From NCBI RefSeq assembly GCF_020731285.1, contig NZ_JAJFOW010000001.1, forward strand, positions 1 to 64,000: DNA of 64,000 bases. Reading direction: 5' to 3'. Below the pieces are notes generated by a model, which was not told where the DNA came from, searched no databases, and saw only the letters and a program-made list of their open reading frames with translations. Both the position numbers and the translations under genes were made by a program. Source of the stretch: Cohnella baijiui. Its GTDB lineage: Bacteria > Bacillota > Bacilli > Paenibacillales > Paenibacillaceae. Below, piece after piece: positions 42,716 through 49,865 of the stretch (the stretch's first letter is position 1; each line of letters opens with the position of its first letter).

Positions 42716-43484
42716 ACCGTGCCTCCGTTTCCCGCCCCGTCTCCAGCGCGATCTCGTTTTTGAACAGAAACTGGGCGATCGGCGATTGCGGGACGATGTT
42801 TTTCTCGTGCAGATCGAAGCGCTCCACGACCCGCCCGTGCTCCATCACCGCGACTTTGTTGCAAATCGCTTGGACGACGTTCATCTCGTGCGTGACGATG
42901 ACGATCGTGATGCCGAGCTCCCGGTTGATGTCCTTGAGCGCGGCCAGGATGCTGCCGGTCGTCTGCGGGTCGACCGAGGAGGTCGGCTCGTCGCACAGCA
43001 ATATCTTCGGCTCGTTCGCGAGCGCGCGGGCGATGGCGACGCGCTGCTTTTGCCCGCCGCTCAGCTTGGCCGGATACGCCTTGGCTTTGTCGGATAGCCC
43101 GACCATCTCCAGGCAGCGCTCGATGCGCGGACGCCGCTCCGCCTTGGGCACCTTGGCGATTTCGAGCGGAAAGCTGACGTTGTCGTAGACGTTCAGGTTA
43201 TTCAGCAGATTGAAATGCTGGAAGATCATGCCGATCGAGAGCCGCCTGCGACGCAGCTCGCGCAGGTTCAGCCTCGTCAGCTCTTCTCCGTCCACCGCCA
43301 CCGTCCCGGCGTCCGGCCGCTCGAGCAGGTTGATCGTCCGCAGCAGCGTCGATTTGCCCGCTCCGCTGAAGCCGATCAGCCCGTAAATATCGCCTTCGCC
43401 GATTTGCAGAGAGACGTCGGAGACCGCCTGCAGCGGTCCGCTCTCCGTCGCGAACGTCTTGGTGATGTTGCGCAAGTCGATCAT
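42708..43484 (-). CDS. metN: MetN-type ABC ATPase lacking the NIL domain
   Basis: A 258-residue ATPase. Walker A GFSGAGKST, Q-loop IFQHFNLLNNLNVYDNV, signature LSGGQKQRVAIARALA, Walker B ILLCDEPTSSVD and switch VTHEMNV are intact. Canonical MetN has about 340 residues, with a C-terminal NIL (ACT-like) domain through which methionine inhibits transport. Here the protein ends soon after SPIAQFLFKNEIALETG, so that domain is missing and feedback inhibition by methionine is not expected. The stop is intact and translation is coupled to metI, so this is not a frameshift. Confidence 0.93.
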   Translation of the reverse strand: MIDLRNITKTFATESGPLQAVSDVSLQIGEGDIYGLIGFSGAGKSTLLRTINLLERPDAGTVAVDGEELTRLNLRELRRRRLSIGMIFQHFNLLNNLNVYDNVSFPLEIAKVPKAERRPRIERCLEMVGLSDKAKAYPAKLSGGQKQRVAIARALANEPKILLCDEPTSSVDPQTTGSILAALKDINRELGITIVIVTHEMNVVQAICNKVAVMEHGRVVERFDLHEKNIVPQSPIAQFLFKNEIALETGRETEARYA

Positions 43485-43488
43485 CGGT

Positions 43489-44385
43489 TCATTCCCCCTT
43501 CTCGTGATTCAGTGCGTCCAGCATCTCGATCGCGTCTCCGTACTTCTCCTTGTAGAAATCCTTGATCGCCTGGCTTTCGTAGGCTTTCTGCAGCGCCTTC
43601 AGCTTGGGCGAACCGATCAGATCGTTGCGGGCGGCGACGATGCCTTTGTACGGCAATCCGTCTCCGGTTTCGAGCGCCAGCGCGTCCTGCTTCGGTTTGT
43701 AGCCGATCTGGACGGCCGTCCCGGCGAACAGGAAGCCGACGTCGACGTCGTCGAGCGTGCGCTGGAGCATCAGTTGGTCGACCTCCTTGAACTTGTATTT
43801 GTGCGGGTTGTCCGTAATGTCCTTCAGCGTCGCATGGATGACTTCGACGCCGTCCTTCAGCTTGAGCAACCCGAGATCCCGCAGCATGAACAGGGCGCGG
43901 CCGTTGTTCGCGGGGTCGACCGGGATGCCGATCAGGGCGCCGTCCGGCACCTCGTCGAACGACTTGTATTTTTTGGAATACAGCCCCGCAGGCGAAAACG
44001 TCGTGTAGAAAGCTCTGGAAATGTTTTTCAACCCTTGGTCTTGGACGAACTGATTGAAATACGCTTCATGTTGAAAAGAATTGCTGTCCGCTTCCCCGTC
44101 GTTGACGATTTTGTTCGGCTGGATGATGTCGTTCACGACGACGTGGTCGAGCTTGTAGCCGTCCTTGGCCAACTCCTTGCGCAAAATCTCGACGATCTCG
44201 GCATTGAACCCGCCATCGCTCATGATGTGATGGATCACCTTATCGTCGGCACCCGACGCGCTTTGGGCGGAGACCCCGGAGGACGGCGATGCGGCGTTGT
44301 CCTTTTTGCCGCCGCACGCGGCCAGAACGAGGACGAAGACGAGAGCGGCGAGAACGAAGACGGCGAATCTAGCGGACATTTTCAT
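43489..44385 (-). CDS. metQ: MetQ/NlpA-family binding lipoprotein
   Basis: A 298-residue lipoprotein. The signal has a hydrophobic core FAVFVLAALVFVLVL and lipobox AACGGKK. The mature domain carries NAEIVEILRKELAKDGY, EADSNSFQHEAYFNQF and GIPVDPANNGRALFMLRDLG, all typical of MetQ. It is the first gene of the transporter-monooxygenase operon. The 110 bp before it hold a terminator of the preceding gene and no SAM or T-box riboswitch, which would need more space. Confidence 0.93.
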   Translation of the reverse strand: MKMSARFAVFVLAALVFVLVLAACGGKKDNAASPSSGVSAQSASGADDKVIHHIMSDGGFNAEIVEILRKELAKDGYKLDHVVVNDIIQPNKIVNDGEADSNSFQHEAYFNQFVQDQGLKNISRAFYTTFSPAGLYSKKYKSFDEVPDGALIGIPVDPANNGRALFMLRDLGLLKLKDGVEVIHATLKDITDNPHKYKFKEVDQLMLQRTLDDVDVGFLFAGTAVQIGYKPKQDALALETGDGLPYKGIVAARNDLIGSPKLKALQKAYESQAIKDFYKEKYGDAIEMLDALNHEKGE

Positions 44386-44436
44386 GGGAAGAACACTCCT
44401 TCGATGGGGTTGGATGATTCAGGCGGAATAAAAAGA

Positions 44437-44473
44437 AGACAAGGGCGAAGGGATCCGCTTCGCGCGCTTGTCT
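44437..44473 (-). terminator. Terminator between the DszC-like gene and metQ
   Basis: AGACAAG (44437-44443) pairs with CTTGTCT (44467-44473) around an inner CGAAG/CTTCG stem. The minus strand continues with TCTTTTTATT. It lies only about 50 bp before the metQ ATG, so metQ needs a promoter overlapping it or depends on read-through. Confidence 0.7.
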
Positions 44474-44493
44474 CCAGTGGTCTGGTCAACGTG

Positions 44494-45723
44494 TCAGGTA
44501 TTCGTTTGTCCCGTCTGCCAGCCGAACGGCGGCCGCGTTCCGTTCACCGCGAAGTCGCCGACGACCCGTTCTTTGTAGATGAGCGGATTGTGGGAGGCGA
44601 TCGTCCTGGCATTGCGCCAGTACCGGTCCAGCCCTTTCGACTTCGCGGTGGCGGACGCCCCCAGCGCATCGAAGATCGCGGCGACGGCGTCCAGCGTCAG
44701 CCGCGCCACCACCGTCTGCGCTTGCGCGACTTCGATCTCGGCCGCGACGGCCGCCCGGTCCGCGAGCTCGGAGTCTTCCGCCGATTGGGCGTCGCAGGCG
44801 CGCTGGACCGACTCGGCCGCTTGGCGCACGACCGCCCCGGCGGCATAGGCCTGGCTGCGCACGCGTCCGACAACCTGCAGCACCTGCGGATCGTCGCCTG
44901 CGCGGGCCGCGGCCGCATGCGAGTAATTCCGTTTGCGGTCGGCGACGGCCCGGGTGACGTCCGCCGCCGCCGCTCTCGCGATGCCCGTCAGCGTCGCGAG
45001 GTGGATCATCTGGACGAAAGCCGCGGCGTACTTCACGTAGGTATCGCGGGGCAGCACCTCGTCCTCTTCCACCGGCGTATCGGCGAAGGTCGTCGTTCCG
45101 CTGCCGGTCAACGTCTGGCCGAAGCCCGCCCAGTCGTCCACGACGCCGACGCCTTATTCCGCCGTCGGCACGATCGCCGTCACGACCTCCTCGTCTTCGG
45201 CCGTCGCGCTCACGACGACCCAATCCGCGTAGATCGTCCCGGTCGAATAGTACTTGGTGCCGTTCAGCCTCGGCCGGCCGTCCTTGGCCGCGAGCCGGGT
45301 GGCATATTGGCCGACCGGCGCCTCGCCGATCTCGGTGAGCGCGTTGCCGACGATCGCGCCGTCCCGGATGCGCCGCAGCCATCGCCGCTTCAGCTCGCCG
45401 TCCGGCAAGCCGAGGATCCGCTCGACGAAGCTGAAGTGGATGCGCAGCGCCTGCGGCACGTTCGAATCGGCTTCCGCGAGCTCGATCAGCAGGCCGAGCA
45501 GCTCCGGCAGCGTCGCGCCGGCGCCTCCCTCTTCTCGGGGGAGCCGCACGGCGCCAAAACCGGCCGCCTTGAGCCAGCCGATCTCTTCGTGCAGCAGCCT
45601 GCGGTCGAGTTCCCGCTCGACCGCGCCTTCGCCGATCCGGCGGAACGTCGGCCGGAACCGTTCGGCGAGCCGCTCGTAGTCGGCGGACGGTCCGCTGCCC
45701 CATCGATCTTCCGGACTTCCCAT
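44494..45723 (-). pseudogene. DszC/SfnB-like monooxygenase gene with in-frame TAA
   Basis: Acyl-CoA-dehydrogenase-fold flavin monooxygenase, 410 codons from ATG 45723 (site AAGGGGGAGCG). Codon 190 is TAA at 45156-45154: the frame reads IVPTAE, stop, GVGVVDDWAGFGQTLTGSGT, with no shift. Both sides carry family motifs (LNGTKYYSTGTIYADWVVV before; KGLDRYWRNARTIASHNPL after). The stop sits where relatives usually have a polar residue between the two beta strands. A one-base change from CAA, GAA or AAA would explain it. The gene is paralogous to the C-terminal half of the 38407-40641 fusion. Confidence 0.88.
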
Positions 45724-45772
45724 CTTCGCTCCCCCTTGCTTTATTCCGATTTGTTTTATAGGATTACTCACT

Positions 45773-45800
45773 ATAATAGCAAGGCGCGGCGCAACCGCAA
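45773..45800 (-). promoter_or_regulatory. Promoter of the organosulfur cluster
   Basis: On the minus strand TTGCGG (45800-45795) and TATTAT (45778-45773) are separated by 16 bp, about 50 bp upstream of the ATG at 45723. The leader contains TAATCCTATAAAACAAATCG followed by GGAAT, which loosely resembles a CymR-type box. Confidence 0.45.
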
Positions 45801-45936
45801 CAAATAATTATCCGGAATATGGCGGTTAAACAACACATCGACGCAAATGGTTTCGTTTCCGCCACATATGCCCATGACGGAATCGAAACTGTGGGGGAAG
45901 ATTACATCCACATGCACCGACCGACGGGTGACGAAG

Positions 45937-45954
45937 GTGTCGGTTAACCGACAC
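45937..45954. promoter_or_regulatory. 18-bp perfect palindrome
   Basis: GTGTCGGTTAACCGACAC is exactly self-complementary. It lies about 215 bp upstream of the DszC-like start. A second, looser inverted repeat, GTTTCGTTTCCG and CGGAATCGAAAC, is at 45850-45861 and 45878-45889. Either could bind the cluster's regulator. The 45724-46328 stretch contains no gene. Confidence 0.4.
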
Positions 45955-45997
45955 AAGAAATGGGGATGTCGGGCTGATTTGCCGACGCAGCGTGCCC

Positions 45998-46049
45998 AAA
46001 AAAAGAGGACTATCTCAAAAGTCATCAAAGATGACTTCGGGATAGCCCT
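45998..46049 (-). terminator. Long terminator of the YesMN/ABC operon
   Basis: The minus strand reads GGGCTATCCCGAAGTCATC, TTT, then the near-complementary GATGACTTTTGAGATAGTCC, then TCTTTTTTT. The U-tract is the A-run at 45998-46004. Similar sequences occur at the ends of insertion sequences, so the hairpin may be a relic of one. Confidence 0.75.
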
Positions 46050-46063
46050 GCTTCTTCGTTTGC

Positions 46064-46190
46064 GACTCTTCCGTATTGCTGCTCCACCCCACAAAGTGAT
46101 GTATCGCTCCGCAGCCGTATCTGATCCTTTGCGGGGACCCGGAATGCTTCCATGAAATCTGAAATGGTAACCCGTAATAAGGGGATTCCA
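46064..46190 (+). repeat. Dispersed structured repeat, copy 1
   Basis: About 115 bp closely match 53624-53756 in the same orientation. The conserved parts are CCCCACAAAG (46087-46096) with CTTTGCGGGG (46127-46136), ATCGCTCCG, CATGAAATCTGAA and TGGTAACCCGTAA. The spacing of the first hairpin is identical in both copies. The second hairpin is imperfect here. GGGACACCCTC follows near 46223-46233. Confidence 0.8.
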
Positions 46191-46328
46191 CGACGAAGCT
46201 TTCCTCAAGATGAACTTATTTTTGGGACACCCTCTGTTCTGATTGAACGGGTCAACCAATCGTCTGTCCGAAAAGCTTCCCCGGCCTATGACTGTCGGCA
46301 CTTCTTTCGAGTCGCCTATGGGCCAGAC

Positions 46329-46556
46329 TTATTCGCCATCGTTATACAGATGCACATAGTAAGCGACGATCGGATCGGCGAGCGACTGGTCCAACTCCTT
46401 GACCTGGATCGTCAAAGCCCGGAACCAGGCGCCACCGCCGCCATGCCGCTGGTAGGCCGCGCCCACTTTCACATAGCCTCCTACCTTGTCGCTTTTCTCC
46501 ACGAACGAGATCATGTGGTCGCCGATCGCTTGGGAACGAATATACGGCGCCTCGCC
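46329..46556 (-). pseudogene. C-terminal gene remnant after the permease
   Basis: Right after the permease TAA, the same frame continues as GEAPYIRSQAIGDHMISFVE and ends AYYVHLYNDGE before a TAA at 46331-46329. The only ATG (46514) has no ribosome-binding site. It looks like the last 75 residues of a larger protein, perhaps a carbohydrate-active enzyme of the operon, joined to the permease by a deletion. The family is not recognised. Confidence 0.5.
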
Positions 46557-47390
46557 TTATTTGAGGCCCGAGAAGGTGATCCCCCGGATAAACGCCTTCT
46601 GAACGACGAAATACAAGACGATGATCGGGAGCGTAATCATGACGCTGGTCGCCATCATGAGCTGCCATTCCGCGCCGTGCTGCGTCTTGAACGACGACAG
46701 CCCCAGCATGAGCGTGTACTGCGCTTCGTCCGACAAGTAAATGAGCGGTCCCTGATAATCCGTCCAGCTGCCCATGACTTGGAACAACCCCACCGTCAGC
46801 AGGCCGGGCTTGCAGAGCGGCAGCATGATCTGCGCGTAGATCCGCAGCTCCGAGGCGCCGTCGATCCGGCCCGCGTCCTCCAGCTCCTTGGGCAAGCCCA
46901 TGAAAAATTGGCGGAGCAAAAAGATGTAGAACGGCGCCCCGAAAAAAGCCGGCAGCCAAAGCGGTACGTTCGTCCCGACCCAGCCCAAATTTTTGAACAC
47001 GATAAAGATCGGGATCATCGTCACTTGATAGGGCAGCATCATGACGATCAGCGTAAGCCCGAACAGCGGCTTCGACCCCTTCCACGGAATGCGGGCCAGG
47101 CTGTAGGCAACGAGCGGGCAGGAGAACAGGACCCCGAGCGTGGCGAGCGCCGTGATGGTCAGCGTATTGCCCAAATACGAGAGAAACGGAAAATAGCTGA
47201 AGGCGTCCGGGTAATGGCTCCACATCAGGTTGCTCGGAATCCATTTCGGCGGCCAGAGGAACAGTTCTTCGTTCGGCTTCAGCGAGGTCGACAGCATCCA
47301 CAGGAACGGCGACAGAAAGAAAAGACCGAACACCAGCAGGAAGAAATGGGCGGCAACGTGTTTGGCTACGAGCGGTTTGCGGCGTCTCAT
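46557..47390 (-). CDS. Sugar ABC permease (CUT1, MalG-type)
   Basis: A 277-residue inner permease with six helices. The N-terminal region FFLSPFLWMLSTSLKPNEEL is typical of MalG/LacG-type subunits. The EAA loop reads EDAGRIDGASELRIYAQIML, and the C-terminus is KAFIRGITFSGLK. It starts about four bases after the preceding permease stop. The ATPase is not encoded here. Confidence 0.94.
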   Translation of the reverse strand: MRRRKPLVAKHVAAHFFLLVFGLFFLSPFLWMLSTSLKPNEELFLWPPKWIPSNLMWSHYPDAFSYFPFLSYLGNTLTITALATLGVLFSCPLVAYSLARIPWKGSKPLFGLTLIVMMLPYQVTMIPIFIVFKNLGWVGTNVPLWLPAFFGAPFYIFLLRQFFMGLPKELEDAGRIDGASELRIYAQIMLPLCKPGLLTVGLFQVMGSWTDYQGPLIYLSDEAQYTLMLGLSSFKTQHGAEWQLMMATSVMITLPIIVLYFVVQKAFIRGITFSGLK

Positions 47391-47394
47391 CGGA

Positions 47395-48345
47395 TCACTC
47401 CTTCCCCTGGTAATGCACCCAGCGTTTTTGCGTTACGAAGATCACGATCGTCAGAACGAGCACGATGAGGAACAGGATCCACGCCATCGCGGAAGCGTAA
47501 CCCATCTTGAGGTACAAGAAGGCATTCTGATACAGGTACATGACGTAAAACATGAGCGAGTCGGCTGGGGATCCCGTGCCGTTCGTCAGCGTATACGGCA
47601 GAACGAAATTTTGCATCGTGCCGATGACGCCCATGATCAGGTTGAAAAAGATGACCGGCGTCATGAGCGGCAGCGTGATATGCCTCAGCTTGCGGAGCGT
47701 ATTCGCGCCGTCGACGTCCGCGGCGTCGTAGTAATCCTGGGGAATGTCCTGCAGCCCGGCCAAGTAAATGATGATGGCCTGACCCACCCCCCACAGGCTC
47801 ATCAGAATGAGCGAAGGCTTGGACCAACGTTCGTCGCCGAGCCAGGGCGGACCGGAGATGCCGATCTGCTCCAGCCAATAGTTGACGAGACCGAACTGCG
47901 GATTCAGCAGCCACAGCCAGATGATCGTCGTGGCGACGGCGGGCACGAGGCTAGGGATGAAGAACAGCGTCCGGTAAACGCCTTGTCCGCGAATCTTCGT
48001 ATTAAGCAGGAGCGCCAGACCGACGCCGACCGCGATGTTCAGCGGGACGGAGATAAAGGTGTAATACAGCGTATTGTAAATACTGATCCGGAACGTCCTG
48101 TCCCCCATCAGCTCCTTGTAATTGCCGAAGCCGACCCACTCGCCATGATCCAGGATGCTGTAGGTCGTGAAGCTGTAGTAAATCGACATGAGGAGCGGAT
48201 ACGCGCTGAACAGCAAAATGCCCAAAATCCACGGCAGAGCGAACAAAATGCCGTACAACGTCAACTTTTTCTTGTACGTCGAGGACCTCGGCTTCGCGTT
48301 CGGATCGGTTCGCAGCGCCGTCCCCGCCTGTTCGTTCGCAGCCAT
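47395..48345 (-). CDS. Sugar ABC permease (CUT1, MalF-type)
   Basis: A 316-residue permease with helix 1 at LYGILFALPWILGILLFSAY and the EAA loop YDAADVDGANTLRKLRHITL. ATG 48345 was chosen for GGGAGG upstream; the frame is open 21 codons earlier without a site. Second in the order binding protein, MalF-type, MalG-type. Confidence 0.93.
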   Translation of the reverse strand: MAANEQAGTALRTDPNAKPRSSTYKKKLTLYGILFALPWILGILLFSAYPLLMSIYYSFTTYSILDHGEWVGFGNYKELMGDRTFRISIYNTLYYTFISVPLNIAVGVGLALLLNTKIRGQGVYRTLFFIPSLVPAVATTIIWLWLLNPQFGLVNYWLEQIGISGPPWLGDERWSKPSLILMSLWGVGQAIIIYLAGLQDIPQDYYDAADVDGANTLRKLRHITLPLMTPVIFFNLIMGVIGTMQNFVLPYTLTNGTGSPADSLMFYVMYLYQNAFLYLKMGYASAMAWILFLIVLVLTIVIFVTQKRWVHYQGKE

Positions 48346-48435
48346 ATGAATCGTTCCTCCCGGAAGGGATCGGCGCCTGCCGCCGAATGCCGAATGCACA
48401 TGCGGCAAGCTCGTTTGACGGAGGCGCCTATCCGA

Positions 48436-49776
48436 TTATTTCGATATTTTCGCCAATTCGTTGTCGATGTTCTTCTTCACTTCGTCGAGCAGCGCCTTCG
48501 GCTCGCCTTTGCCGTTAATGGCGAGATCCTGTACCCGGAACAGTTCGTCCCACATCTTCTGGCCGACGGGCGTGACCGGACGGAAATGCGCGGTCGGCAT
48601 CAGGTCGAGGAACACCTTGAGGTTCGGGTTTTCGTCCATCTTCAGCTCGGCGTTGACGGCGGGCATCGCCGTGATGTCGTTGCCGGCGGTCGGCCGCTTC
48701 GCCCACAGCAGCGTGCCGTCGTAGCCGGCAATGAACTTCAGCAGCGTCCATGCCGCTTCCTTGTGTTTGGCGCCTTTCGGCATGACGTAGGAGAAACCGC
48801 CGGACCAGGTCGTCGGCTCGCGGCCTTCGGGCGCCGGTACCGGGATGACGCCCCACTCGAACTGAGGCTTCGTTTTCGCCAAGTCGTTGAGAATCCAGTT
48901 GCCGTCGACGATGAAGCCGACTTTGCCCGTCCAGAACGGATTGAGCCCGGTTTGGCCCATTGCGTTCGAGAAGCTCGACAGGGTGGCGATGTCGTATTTT
49001 TTCGCATAGCCGGCCATCCATTCCAGCGCCTTGACGTTTTGCGGATCGTTGATGGTCAGCTGTCCGTTGTCTTCGAACTTACCGCCCCAGTTCCAGGCAA
49101 AGGTGTAGATCGAACCTTGGCTCATCCAGGGAATAAAACCGACATTGTCGTATTTTCCGTTGCCGCCTTTTTTGAAAATCTTGTCCGCCATTTGATCGAG
49201 CTCGTCGATCGTGGTCGGCGGCTTGTCGGGATCGAGACCAGCTTCCTTGAACAGCGTCTTGTTGTAATACATCGCCCGGTCGTCCGTTCCCCACGGCAGG
49301 GCGTACGTCCGATCCTTATAGTTGGCCTCCGCCCACACCGCGGGATAATAGTCGTTTTCGTTGATGCCGTCCCGTTCGACGAGAGACGTCAGATCCTCGA
49401 GCGAGCCTTTCGCGGCCCAGGAGCCGACCATGAAGCGGTCCAATTGCGCCACATCGGGCGGATTGCCGCCCGCGACCGAGGTCAGCAGTTTGTCCGTCCC
49501 TTCGACGTACGTCATCTTCACCTTGATGTTCGGATATTTCTTTTCGAATTCGTCGATGACGTATTTCTGGTAGTCCTTCTTGAAGTCGCCGCCCCAGTTC
49601 ACCCAAAAATCGACGGTTTCCTGCTTGCCGTCGCCGCCGGCGTTTCCGGCATCCGTTGGTTTGCCTGCCGACGCGTTGGTGCCGGTGCCCGAACCGCCGC
49701 CGCTGCAGCCCGTCACTGCGAGGACGGATGCAAGGGTGACGGCGGAAAGGCTTACGATCCAATTCCGTTTCTTCAT
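48436..49776 (-). CDS. Sugar-binding lipoprotein (MalE/UgpB-type)
   Basis: A 446-residue binding protein. The lipoprotein signal MKKRNWIVSLSAVTLASVLA ends in VTGCSGGGSG. The mature part contains VDFWVNWGGDFKKDYQKYVI, GGNPPDVAQLD, YALPWGTDDRAMYYNKTLFK, and KVGFIVDGNW, all typical of family 1 sugar-binding proteins. ATG 49776 follows AAGGGAGG. Preceded by the YesM/YesN pair, which probably induces it in response to the imported sugar. A weak cre-like TGTATGCGCTTACGA lies about 40 bp upstream. Confidence 0.94.
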   Translation of the reverse strand: MKKRNWIVSLSAVTLASVLAVTGCSGGGSGTGTNASAGKPTDAGNAGGDGKQETVDFWVNWGGDFKKDYQKYVIDEFEKKYPNIKVKMTYVEGTDKLLTSVAGGNPPDVAQLDRFMVGSWAAKGSLEDLTSLVERDGINENDYYPAVWAEANYKDRTYALPWGTDDRAMYYNKTLFKEAGLDPDKPPTTIDELDQMADKIFKKGGNGKYDNVGFIPWMSQGSIYTFAWNWGGKFEDNGQLTINDPQNVKALEWMAGYAKKYDIATLSSFSNAMGQTGLNPFWTGKVGFIVDGNWILNDLAKTKPQFEWGVIPVPAPEGREPTTWSGGFSYVMPKGAKHKEAAWTLLKFIAGYDGTLLWAKRPTAGNDITAMPAVNAELKMDENPNLKVFLDLMPTAHFRPVTPVGQKMWDELFRVQDLAINGKGEPKALLDEVKKNIDNELAKISK

Positions 49777-49865
49777 AAGGCGCCTCCCTTGAAATGGTGG
49801 ATACTCTTTCATCGTAAGCGCATACAAGCGGTTTGAGAGGGAGGTCGGTTTTGGATTTTCCGTGG

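Noticed and set aside
44386..44493. SAM or T-box riboswitch before metQ
   Set aside because: Only about 50 bp remain between the terminator hairpin and the start codon, and no kink-turn or anticodon-type motif is seen.
45154..45156. Read-through or recoding of the TAA as a special amino acid
   Set aside because: TAA is not a selenocysteine or pyrrolysine codon, and no recoding structure is visible; a nonsense mutation or sequence error is simpler.
46064..46190. c-di-AMP (ydaO-type) riboswitch
   Set aside because: GCGGGGACCC and a CCCCGTAA-like end recall it, but the remaining conserved core is missing and no plus-strand gene follows either copy.
46005..46233. Insertion-sequence remnant
   Set aside because: GAGGACTATCTCAAAA and the inverse of GGGACACCCTC look like paired ends, but they match poorly and no transposase fragment lies between. 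The left end is better explained as a terminator.
47230..49836. Plus-strand open frame of 868 codons
   Set aside because: It lies opposite a permease and binding protein with full motif sets; the composition is low-complexity and charged.
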